This document shows positions 33,392-43,959 of a DNA stretch of 64,000 bases, in pieces. The notes beneath the pieces were generated by a model that saw only the letters and a program-made list of their open reading frames with translations, did not search any database and was not told where the DNA came from. Origin of the DNA: Tenodera sinensis (lineage: Eukaryota; Arthropoda; Insecta; Mantodea; Mantidae); assembly GCA_030765045.1 (NCBI GenBank), contig CM060961.1, positions 96,011,635-96,075,634 on the forward strand. The letters are read 5' to 3'. The position numbers and the translations under genes are program-made. Positions within the stretch are counted from its first letter, which is position 1, and each line of letters opens with the position of its first letter.

Positions 33392-34169
33392 TGAAGCTAA
33401 TAGTCGTTGTTCGGTTCTCGTTGTGTCGCCATTTGATGCGTAAATGTCGTTGGTCTCGTTGTCGCCCGTTGATTTGGTTCGTTCCCGCTAGCTCAGGTTG
33501 AGATCTCTTTATTTATCTCGGGTACGCGCAGGTGTTTTATAGAATACCCAAGAAAACCTTTGTATATTGTTTATTACATCTTAGATACTTTCGGGAGTTA
33601 TGCCGATTCTATATGTAGAGGAATCGCACTCACGTCTGCACAGCATAACTTGCAGTGCTGGTCTGGGCTGAGTAGTGACCAGACGCTTTCTCGCGTACCC
33701 ACACTAGGAAAAACGTTCTCTCCAATTTTGAATGTCATGACGTCATCCAAGAAAGCCTCGTATCCAAAATGCTATTTCCTTTTCCCGCAATTTAGAAATG
33801 TCCCTTTCTATTATAACATGTTCTTTTATGAATTTCGAATATATAATTACCTTTTTAGGATTAAACGATGTTTACTTTATATTTTATTAAATATATCGCG
33901 TGACTTTTAAGATTGGCAAACCTGAATTTTGACTGATTTCAAACTATATGGTATGACGTCATGACTCATTAATTTCAAACCAATAATGTGTTTATCCTAC
34001 AAATTTAACGACTATTATTTACTCATATCTTGCTCACCTTACAACACTTCCTGCTCTATTATCTATTTATGTTATTACTTAACACTTATCGCAAATCTCA
34101 CATCCGGCAATTAAATTAAAACGTGTCTTTATCAAGCCCATTCGATTGGAAATCTAAATTTCGGTATCA
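33392..34169 (-). repeat. Solo LTR of the copy 1/copy 2 family
   Basis: 778 bp with the family ends (TGATACC and GCTTCA on the minus strand), flanked by a perfect 4-bp TSD ATTT (33388-33391 and 34170-34173). No internal sequence adjoins it, so it is a product of LTR-LTR recombination. It keeps both CRE palindromes (33738 and 33954). Confidence 0.93.
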
Positions 34170-37100
34170 ATTTTATAAATGTAAGTACTTATACATCCCT
34201 TACTTAGTCTTCAAAACTTTGTTATAGTACTTAGCATTTCTTTTACACTGCAAATACTTCTCTACACATTACAATCTACTTGATCATTACCATGTTTCAT
34301 TGTAGTTGTTGATTAAACAAGTGCAGTCAGCTCCTTGATGCTCCTCTTTTGCCTGATGGTATTATTTTAGAGGGCTAAGGAAGAAACTGCTTCAAGTTTC
34401 GTGTGAACAAGACTTGATCTAATCAAAATTAATTGTTACTACAATATTGTAAATCATTGAAAGCTTTTCTGGAGGAGCAATGAAGTTTACATCTATCTGT
34501 AATCCAAGATTGTGAAATATTTGATACAGAAACTGAAGCAGAAAATATTTTGAAGTCAAACACTTGGTACTTTAAGTTTGCTCGCTGCAGGAGGTACATA
34601 CTCAAAAGACCTAATAACAATAACAACAATGCGAGTATATTTTATATGCATGCTATAAGCTTCTGTCAACACAATTGAACAAGCTGACTGCTGTACTAAG
34701 TGATCACTGTTCTGTCCTTTCAGTCCAAGATGTCCCAGATTAATCCCTGGCTGGGATAGTGGAGTTTTTCTTTCGTTAAAATTGTTTCTCTACCTCCCAC
34801 AGAGCTGGAAACTAGAACATGGGAGTGAATTTGAACATGTTTACTAACAAAAATATTGAAATAAAAACAATGAAGACATTACTAACACCATCAGTCATTC
34901 ATAAAGTCAAAGTACCCAATATGACCATAGAAGTTACAGATAAAAAATAATACATAAAAAATTGTGTTCTACCATTGCAAATAAACCTTGTACATAAAAT
35001 TGTCAAGGAACTGCTTTAAATCCACTATGGTGAGCACTGGTGTCAAAATACAAAATAGGGCCTTTATGAGCCACTGATTGAAAATGTTCAAGAACCCGGT
35101 CTTGGTAAAACAGACAATAATGACTTTATGTGTGAATTAATGGATGACTCTTTGGAACTGTATATGTGTTTTATATACCTGACAATGTAATACAACACTA
35201 GATAAAGTAACATGTTCTACAAGACTTTCAAATGTATTGGTTGTACTGAGCTTAAAATAAATTTTGTATAAGATTTAAATTTCAGCTTAAATAATATTTC
35301 AGATAAAACTGAAATAATTTTCCAGTTAAGATGTATCGACTGGATGAAAGCTGCTAACTCATTATTCTGTTATCTCCACCATCCTTAGAAACAAAGAGTA
35401 AAGTCCACATCCGAGATTCAAACTCAGAAATCTCTGGATTAAAACCTTTATTGGCTTGCTGTACTATTATTTAAAGGTAAAAGTTTAATGTAAAATTGCT
35501 TTATTCATGTAAATTTACATATACAAATAGCTTTTGCTTATATTGCAAATGCTTCTAAAATGGACATTACTTTGTGCTGGACAAAGTAGCGCTAGGGCAG
35601 GTTCCCCGCCATCTCATTCCACCAGTGCTCTATTTTCTTTCCATGTATTATCAGTATAACTGCCTGTGGTGCCGCATGTAGTAAAAGTGGACATTAAACC
35701 TACCAAAAGTATGGAAATTACTGATACACTTTATCATTTTCCTCTCCTTTGCACTTACAGCATTGGAACTCCATTTATTCTTAGAATTCTATTGTAAGAT
35801 ATTGACTTAAAATTTACAACTATTAAGGGAAGAAAAAGCTTAGGTGAACAAAAACTTAATTTCAATTTGCTTAAGATAAAACATGATCTTATGATAAGCT
35901 TTAACAAGATGATGCTCTAATATTTAAGTATAAAGGTGAAGAGGACAAAAATTCTGTATTTTGATAAGGTAACCTAACTTGTGTTGTTGAGCCTCACATT
36001 ATTGAGCGCAATCTTGGCATAGTACCCTATGACATTGGGCGTTGTGTTGACGGGGTTACTTCATCAGTAAAACTGTTTCCTACCAGGAGGTCGATTCTGA
36101 AGTCCTGGATTTGATGCTGTGGTAGCTCTTCTTCTTTTCCTTAGCTTCGACTTGCTGCATCTTTCTGGAAATTCTTATAAGCTGAGTACTCATTCCCTGG
36201 TAAAGGAAACCGCTGATCTAGGGAGTGGATGTGGGAGATGCAAACAATATCCTTCACCTTGGTTTCAAGAGATTAGACATCTATCTATTTGAGGCACTTT
36301 TATACATACACCTTTTTCGCTCACACAAACATTTATTAATGCCAGAATACTGCCCATGAATGTTTTCTCAACTCCGCTCTTATGCAAAGTTGTTGATGTT
36401 GAATAACTAAAAGACCATTACTGATTAATTATCCATGACATGATTATATATGCCTTCAGCACTGGAACTCCTTTTGGCTCACTACCTAATTTGGCATGTA
36501 CTTATACGGCAATTTTAGTGTGCACACATGTCTGAGATTTTCGAAGAACTTCCTCGATTTCCTCTCTACTCCTCTATATAAGGGATTATGCCTTCCCAAC
36601 CTGATGCAATGCTATTGGCAACTGGCACATGCCACTAATGAAATTTTGAATTTGGAGCTCATAGATTTGTCCTCATTGGGTAAGCGATATCTCCACTTAC
36701 CAATTTTCAGCGTGAAATTGGGGCTTCCCCATATTATATTGTAAGAGTTCTTTGTCTCTTTCTTTTTTGTCACACCAATTAATATACAAAGGAAGAATGG
36801 AAGATTCCCCTTGGACTTATTACAAAGGCACTGCTACCACAGAGTCATAAAACTTTCTGCTTGCTCCTGTCCTGCACACTTTCAAGCTTCTAAATCATTT
36901 CCTTTAAGGCAGTTTTCAATGTTAAATCTTATTACAATACAAAATATGTTACAGAAATTACTTCTTATTCTAGCCCTAACTACATATTTACATATTACTT
37001 TCCTAAATAAATTACATTGTCCTAATACTATTTATATGCATGCATTACATATGTTTATGATGCTAATTGTTTATATACATTAGGGTGTTTATATTTATAC

Positions 37101-37458
37101 CGTAAGTCAGCCTTGTTTTGGGGCGAATGATGTGATATTTCTGTCTGAATTATTAGAGCTGTTTTATGATGAATCTACAAATATGAAAACTGTGCCTACA
37201 AAGATATATGCAGGTGATTCAAGATGCCAAATAGTTGAGCCAAACAATAATTTATTATGTCGATGAAATTACCTATATAAAGTTACAAAATGGGCATCAG
37301 TGTCATGTCAAAGCAACTATGGTAGCACTGTTGCACAGCTTCTGGAGGCTACAGGTGAAACTTGACAACCTAAATTAGCTTTAGTATGCTGAAGCAACCT
37401 TTTCTGTTATGGTCTTAAATGCTATTAGCATTAATCCATGTATTACTTTGCATTATAG
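34170..37458. other. Intronic DNA, only a SINE fragment recognised
   Basis: AT-rich intron sequence. A family-2 SINE fragment lies at 35573-35705. No exon or other element could be supported. Confidence 0.4.
35573..35705 (+). repeat. SINE family 2, 5'-truncated fragment
   Basis: It shares CTGGACAAAGTAGCGCTAGG, CATCTCATTCCACCAGTGCTC and TGTAGTAAAAGTGGACATTAA with the copy at 62294-62522. The tRNA head is absent. Confidence 0.75.
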
Positions 37459-37648
37459 GGCTGGTTATAAAGTTACTGTAATCGACACTTCAGATCAAGA
37501 TTGGTGGAAGGGAAAGTGTTTGGGACGAATAGGATACTTTCCATCCAAATATGTGATTAAACTTCAACCAGGAGAGCGACCTTTACAAGTAACACATAAC
37601 TTGCAAGTTTCTGATGGTGATAATGGTCTCATGCTTCTAAGAGATCAG
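37459..37648 (+). CDS. stac: stac exon: end of the first SH3 and start of the second SH3
   Basis: The acceptor TTGCATTATAG precedes 37459 and the donor GTAACA follows 37648. The 190-nt exon enters in phase 2 and leaves in phase 0. It encodes AGYKVTVIDTSDQDWWKGK, then GRIGYFPSKYV. The WW pair and the G-YFPS-YV box are the ligand-binding core of SH3 domain 1. A short linker (KLQPGERPLQV) leads into the degenerate second SH3 (THNLQVSDGDNGLMLLRDQ). The tandem arrangement is characteristic of STAC adaptors, which bind and modulate CaV1-type calcium channels. The frame continues directly into the exon at 53082. Confidence 0.93.
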
Positions 37649-38195
37649 GTAACACATAAAATAGGGATAGCAATTGTACAGAGATAATAATTGATATGGG
37701 TGCTGTTATTATATTCTGGTATTTTCAGTCTCAGCTCATATGGATAACTAATGTTCCTAATGTGCTATGATTTTTGTTTTACAATTTATCTCTATTGCAT
37801 GGGTGCACTGCTTAGAGGAAACACTTCAGTCCTCCATCCTCTCCTGTGACGTAACGAAGCCTTCCCTACTTGTTCAATGGCAAACTATGTAAATCACCAG
37901 TACACTCTAAATGCTTGTTTGTGTGCTAAACCATGAAAAAATTGTCCCATTAATGAATGTAGAAGGGCTGATACGTTAAGTGTGCTACTAAAGGAAACAT
38001 GTTAAAAATAGTAATTTAGTTCCTCACAAGTGCCACATTGAAAATGACTGAAAAAGAGAGAAGACAAACTGGTAGCATCTATTAGCTGGATATTGAATGT
38101 AAATATTTTGCTTTGTTGTATTTAGGATGTTAAGAATAAAAGTAAGTACAAGGCTGTTTGTGAGATGTTTGGAGAATTTAATGTTGTGTTGGCAT

Positions 38196-38345
38196 GTTGG
38201 CCATAGTAGCTCAGTGGTAAGAATGGGCAAATGGAGACCAGAAGATCTGTGGTTCAAATCCCAGCTATGGCATTGAAGTTTTCAGTCTCATTCTACCCTT
38301 TCCATGCTTATTGTCAACTGTGATTGTATAAGTGATGACACATGA
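38196..38345 (+). repeat. tRNA-derived SINE, family 1 relative
   Basis: Box A-like TAGTAGCTCAGTGGTAA and box B GGTTCAAATCCCAG, then TGGCATTGAAGTTTTCAGT, parallel to family 1 but diverged in the body. Confidence 0.65.
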
Positions 38346-38446
38346 AAGTTCCATGGATCCATTATTAAATTAACAATACAGTAGAAGCCTGAAATAGAGG
38401 GCTACAAAATACCATGGATTCAAATTTAATGTGGGTGAAAGTATTA

Positions 38447-38600
38447 TGGCTCAGGATGCATTCAATAAATTCAATAGTAATACTACACAACATATTTATT
38501 ACCAGTCAAGTACCCAAGTTTTTGGAATAACAATAGAAAAACAAAAGATTAACTAAAAATATGCATAGAGTCTTTGTTGCATAAAATGGCATAGACCTCA
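38447..38600 (-). repeat. 3' LTR of the gypsy element
   Basis: 154 bp, adjacent to the polypurine tract (38601-38613). It starts TGAGGTCTATGCC on the minus strand. Confidence 0.88.
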
Positions 38601-38709
38601 GTACTCCCCCATGAGTATTCAACTAGAGTACTTCTTGTTGAAACGAACATGTCGTCCAGAGCGAGTTACCACATGTGGAGGTGAATAGGGTCTGTCACTT
38701 TTGATTGTA
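38601..38709 (-). pseudogene. pol: C-terminus of gypsy pol, cut off by the LINE
   Basis: The minus strand reads HVVTRSGRHVRFNKKYSS and then TGA (38619-38621). This is the standard C-terminal tail of insect gypsy-type Pol. The rest of pol resumes at 43960 on the far side of the LINE. Confidence 0.8.
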
Positions 38710-38856
38710 GTTTTTTTTTTTTTTTTTTTTTTTAAAGATTCTTTATTGCTCTACATGTTCCATTACAATATGTAATACTACATGTTGGGTTTGCTTACAA
38801 AGTAAACTGATAATCATATATTAATTAACATGAATAATTATTTAGATTTATACAGT

Positions 38857-41800
38857 TCAATTATTTTTTGTCAGATCAATTGCATTGGCATACTGAACAT
38901 ATTCTTTAAAATAAGTTTTAGCAATTTCGACTTTAGTTGGTGGCCATTTTCCTCTTCTTTGAATTATTTTCCTTCTGAACGTTCTTCTTTTTTCCTATAG
39001 ATTTCTGCAGTCATATAATATATGGTCTGTTGTTTGCTCTCCTCCATTACAGGAACAACTTGGGTCATCTGTGATGTGGAACCTATAGTAGTATGCTTTA
39101 AGTCTTCCGTGTCCTGTCAGTAGTGTTGTAAGGTTTGCCGTTAGATTTATCCTTAACTTCATTCTGTCTGCTACAGTAGGAAAGCATTCCTTTGTTTCCT
39201 GAGCTTTAGTTGTTTCTTGCCATTGACTTTCCCAATGTTTTAGACTTTCTTGTCTTAGCGTTCTTCTAACAAAACTCTTTGGAAGTCCATTATAGCTGCA
39301 TTCCTTTTCGTTTATAATTGCTTTCTTTGCTAGTTGGTCTGCAATTTCATTACCTTGTATCCCTATGTGTGCTTTGACCCACCCAATTTCTATATTCCAT
39401 TTTTGTTTTTCTAAAATTTTTAACATTGTTCTAATTGCTTCTGTTAGGTAACTGTGAATTTTGTAGTTATGCAATGATTGTAATATGACTCTACTGTCCG
39501 TGTATATCGCTGCAGTTTTGTTATCTTCTTCAGTTAAGTAAATATTTTCAACAGTTTCTAATGCTTTCAACACTGCAAATTGTTCAGCTTGGTTATTGGA
39601 GCACTGTTTATCTAACTTATATTGTAGCTGATATTTCAGTTTGTTCTGATGATAAATTGCTACTCCAGAACCAACTCCTTCTTCTGTTTTACTGCCATCT
39701 GTATAAATTTCCAGTGCATACATTTTATTCTGATTTATTTCTTTTATTATTGGTATGTCAGCTGGATGACACCATTTCCTATATTCTACAGGTTTGTCTA
39801 ATTTGTTCTCAGAGTTTTGTTTCAATATTGTATATTCATTGGCGATTTCCTGAAGTTTAATTGTAATAGGTGTAAGTCCCGTTAAAATGGATAGTGCTTC
39901 AGTAGATGTGGTCCTGAATGCTTTAGCAATTTTGATATTTATTTGTCTTTGCACTCTTATAAACTTATTTGCATTATATTTTCTGTCAATGGCTTCTATC
40001 CATACTGGAGCTGCATAAGATAGTAATGGTAAAATTGCACCGTTGTACATAGTCTTTAAAGCCTGGTGTTTCAGTCCCCAATCTAGTTTTGCTGATTTAG
40101 ATAAAATGTGTATCAATTTATTGGCTCTCTCTGTTACATACTGAATGTGATCATTAAAGGTGAAATTTTTATCAATGATTATTCCCAAATATTTGACGTT
40201 TTCTACTTGTTTTATTTGTCTGTTATTGATAAAGATGCTTATATCCCTTTCCACTCTACGTTTGCGTGTTATTAGCATTGTTTTCGACTTTTGCTCATTA
40301 AAAATAATTTTATTATTCTTAGCCCACGTTTCAATCTTTTTCAGGTCTACATTATTGTAATTTTCGGCTTCCAAGTTGGTTTTTCCTCTAGTTATTATTA
40401 ATAAATCATCCGCAAATGCCACTACCTTTGTATGGCTCGAGTATTCAATATTCAAGAGCGAATTGTATTGCAAATTCCAAAAGCCTGGTCCGCAGCAAGA
40501 TCCTTGTGGACATCCCTTGCTTACATTTTTTTCAAGTTTTACAGTATTAACTGTCAATACTGCACTTCTATGACTGAAATAACTTTTAGCAAGGTAGTAT
40601 AAGTTACTCAGGCAGTTAAATTCCCTCAATGTATACAATATACTCGGCCACCAGGCTGCGTCAAAAGCTCCCTGAACATCAAGACTGGTTAAAATTACCA
40701 TCTGGCGATCTTTCAGGATTTTCATTATGTATTTTTTAACTGTCATTGCAGCGTCTAGTGTGCATGTTTGTGGAGTGAAAGCAAATTGGTTGTTATTCAT
40801 TAAGTTTTGTGAATGTGCATGGTACATTACTCTGTCGATTAAAAGTTTTTCTAGTAGTTTCCCTCCTACATTCAGTAAACTGATTGGTCGGAATTTGGTT
40901 ACTTCTGAACTCTTTTCCTTTCCTGGTTTAACAATAGGTATTAATTTGGCTTTCTTCCATTGCTTAGGAAAGTTTCCTTTTGTTAGACAATTGTTGTAGA
41001 TGGCTGTCATATATTTTGGAAACACATTAAAGACCTTAAGTAATATTTTACTTGTAATTCCATCTTCTCCAGGAGTTTTACTTGCATCCATTCTACTTAA
41101 AATATCTTTTATTTCTCTCTGAGTAAAATCTTTATCATTCTGTGTTGTGATTGGTCTGTTAATTAATTCCCTAATATTTTTGTGATAACAATTGTCATCT
41201 TTTTCATTGTCTTCTGGTACAAAATGATTCAGCATGTATTCTAATGTATCTTTTAAATCTGTTGTGACTGAACCGTCCTGTTTCATAAGAGTTGTTAATG
41301 GTGAATTTTTTCTTATTTTGCCAGTAGCTATTCTATATACTGCATTCCATGGATTATTAGATGGAGTTAGACTGCAATAATTTTTCCAGGAATCTAATTT
41401 CTCTTTTCTTATAGTTCTTTCATACTCCCTTTTTTGTTTTATATACAAGGCTTTTCGTTCTTCTCTTAAGACACCATCTTGTTTTGTCTTTTGATATCGT
41501 TTTCTTAGTGCATTTGCTCTTTTCCTCATTATGGTTAGTTCATTTGTCCACCAGGGTATAGATTTTCTTTCGTTTGTTTTCTTTAATGAATTACAATTCT
41601 TAAAACAGTTATTACATGCTGCAGTTAAATGTTCTTCAAACTGCTTTATTATTTTATCGACATCATCTTCCATGTTCACCAATTTGCTAAGTTCTTCATC
41701 TACATCTTCTAAGTTGCTTCTTCTAAACGGTAAATTCTGAACTCCTATTGTTCTTAGTACTTTGCCAAAGTCTCCTAATTTGTTATCATCTACTATATAT

Positions 41801-42564
41801 TTTGGGACGTGGAAGTTATATTCCGTTTTATGATTTGCTCTTTGACTTACTGTGTAACTTATAATTCTATGATCAGAACAACTTTCGTCTTTGCCGCATT
41901 CCCAATCTGCAATTCGTGACAACAACTCACTGTTAGTGATAGTGAGATCAATATTACTTCTTCCATTAGTGCTTTCAAATGTTGTATTTTCACTTTCTTC
42001 GTTTATAATATATAACTGTTTTGAATTTAAATATTCCTCCATTATTCTTCCTCTGGTATTTATTGTTACATCATGCCATATTGTTGATCTAGCATTACTA
42101 TCCATAGCGATTATAAGACCCGTTCCTTTGATATAAGATGTTATCTTATCTATTTTATACAGATCAATGTTAATGTCATCCTCAATGTCCAGATACATAC
42201 TAGCTATGTAGAACCTAGTATTTTGGTAAATCACTTCTACAACTGTGGCATCTCCATCTGATAGCTGAGATATGAAGATAACATCAACGTGTTTGTTGAT
42301 GATCAATACAGCAGTTCTAATTTTGTTGTCCCCAAAAGTAAAAGTTTTGTAGCTTTTATTGATCCCAGCTACTGTGTTCTTAATAATATATGGCTCTTGA
42401 ATAAGTACAATATCCGTTTTATTTTGATTTATTACTTGCATTAAATTGTCTGTAGCTATTCTAGAATGCTGTAAGTTTATTTGAATTATCTTAAGATGGA
42501 CATTACTATTGTGAAGTTTATTGCTGTAAAATCATCTGTCACTTAGTCCTTTAATTGTAGCCAT
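38857..42564 (-). pseudogene. LINE ORF2: endonuclease, RT, RNase H; two nonsense codons
   Basis: The frame runs from an ATG at 42562-42564 to a TGA at 38857-38859, 1236 codons including the stop. It has an in-frame TGA at codon 11 (42532-42534) and a TAG 46 codons before the end (38995-38997). Motifs in order are the APE-type endonuclease (QINLQHSRIAT, LIQEPYI, MDSNARS, SDHRIISY), then the RT (FRPISLLNVGGKLLEKLL, LDVQGAFDAAWW, GCPQGSCCGPGFWN, FADDLLII). RNase H follows (IYTDGSKTEEG, NQAEQFAV, IYTDSRVI, GWVKAHIGIQGNEIAD), then a C.C-H-C zinc tail (CSCNGGEQTTDHILYDC). The endonuclease N-terminus lies upstream of the first uninterrupted Met, which supports the early start. Confidence 0.9.
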
Positions 42565-42565
42565 T

Positions 42566-43636
42566 TTAATATTCTGTATTTTGTCTATTCCTTCTAATAA
42601 CAGCTTGTAAACATGGGCATTTATTTTTGTCCAGAGAGGAATGATTTTCGACTTTAATGATTTTGCTATACACATTGTGATTTATGCAATTACTACATTT
42701 GTATTCCCGTACTGATGCTTTACATTCTTTCAATTTATGCTTTCCTGCACATAGTGGGCACTTTTCTTCTCCTCGACATTCTGTTGCTTTATGTTTAAAT
42801 TTATTACACTTAAAACATCTACTGATGTTTACATAGTCTTCCACAGTACATATATTCCAACCTAATTTCAACTTTCTGTTGTTTACTAACAATCTCCATG
42901 CTTCAGTCTTGACTTCCGCCACCAAATTTCTGATGTTTCTTCTATTCCTAGTGATAAATTTAGGAACTATTGACTGCTCTGTTAGATTAAGCTCTCCGTT
43001 TTGTGATATGATTGTTTCAGTTGCATTTTGTGGTGTTATTTCTTCTGGTACATTGTAAATAATTACATATGGCTTTCGAAGTTCAGGAACTTTTAGTTCT
43101 ATCTGTTGGCTACACTGTTCTTGAATCTTTTCTCCTAAAAGATTTATTTCACTCTTAGATTCAGATTCCACAATCAATCTTCCATCCCTTAAAGCCTTTA
43201 GTGAGCTTATTCCCACCTTTAGTTGTGTTGGATTAACCTTGTTTTTCAATATTACCTTCATAGCTTCCGCTGATTCATTCATTTTGGATTTTAGAATAAG
43301 TTTGTATCTCTTTTCGATGTTTTCATGTGGAATTTTCCGACTAGCATCAGCGTAACTTGGCTTCCAATCAAAAGATGGCGCAGCTTTCTCCCTTTCCATT
43401 ACTCTATATGATAAGGCCATATCATTTTCCTCTTGCTTCTTAACCGCAGCTTGAAGTTCCTTAATCACTTTTTCTTTAGTTTCCACATCCTTTTTTAAAG
43501 TATTAAATGCCTTCCTTAACTCACTTACCGATTTAATTATTTTCTTCTTGAAATCGTTTCTGATGTTGCCACTCTTTTCAGCAACTTCAAGTAAATCAAT
43601 TAAAGCACTTTCAGTCCTCTTATCAATGTCCTCCAT
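42566..43636 (-). CDS. LINE ORF1: nucleic-acid-binding protein with CCHC knuckles
   Basis: 356 aa with an intact frame. The N-terminal half is a charged coiled-coil segment (SGNIRNDFKKKIIKSVSELR and following). The C-terminal half carries retroviral-type zinc knuckles CFKCNKFKHKATEC and CPLCAGKHKLKEC plus a further Cys pair. ORF1 proteins of this kind coat LINE RNA and act as chaperones. The stop TAA (42566-42568) is followed after one base by the ORF2 ATG, so translation of ORF2 by reinitiation is plausible. Confidence 0.9.
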   Translation of the reverse strand: MEDIDKRTESALIDLLEVAEKSGNIRNDFKKKIIKSVSELRKAFNTLKKDVETKEKVIKELQAAVKKQEENDMALSYRVMEREKAAPSFDWKPSYADASRKIPHENIEKRYKLILKSKMNESAEAMKVILKNKVNPTQLKVGISSLKALRDGRLIVESESKSEINLLGEKIQEQCSQQIELKVPELRKPYVIIYNVPEEITPQNATETIISQNGELNLTEQSIVPKFITRNRRNIRNLVAEVKTEAWRLLVNNRKLKLGWNICTVEDYVNISRCFKCNKFKHKATECRGEEKCPLCAGKHKLKECKASVREYKCSNCINHNVYSKIIKVENHSSLDKNKCPCLQAVIRRNRQNTEY

Positions 43637-43959
43637 AGTTTCACTATTATTCCTTATGTATTCTTTAGGATCTTAAAAGTATTAAAATATATATCCGAAG
43701 TGAAGTAGTCAAAATACAGTAAAACTTGCCTTGTTTAACCAACACACAATAGTAACAGTCACAGTCAATATTTAAATGGTACAAAACCACAATTTCACAA
43801 AAGCAGTCAAACTGCTAACACTTTCACTAACAAAGTATACTTATTACTTCATTATTATAACGTTATATATAAAATCAGAGAGAAAATACACTATTTTAAG
43901 CTCAAATATTCAGAATATAATTCAAGGAAAACTTGTACAATTCCAAGCCCCTCTGTATA

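Larger units (their letters stand above)
38711..43959 (-). mobile_element. Nearly complete LINE (two ORFs) inserted in gypsy pol
   Basis: 5.25 kb with a poly(A) tail (poly-T on +, 38711-38733). A 9-bp target duplication TGATTGTAG (38702-38710 and 43960-43968) flanks it. On the minus strand the order is 5' UTR (about 320 nt), ORF1 (zinc knuckles), ORF2 (endonuclease, RT, RNase H, zinc tail) and a short 3' UTR. The RNase H and CCHC layout fits the I/LOA/R1-like groups. Two nonsense codons in ORF2 are the only lesions seen. Confidence 0.92.
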
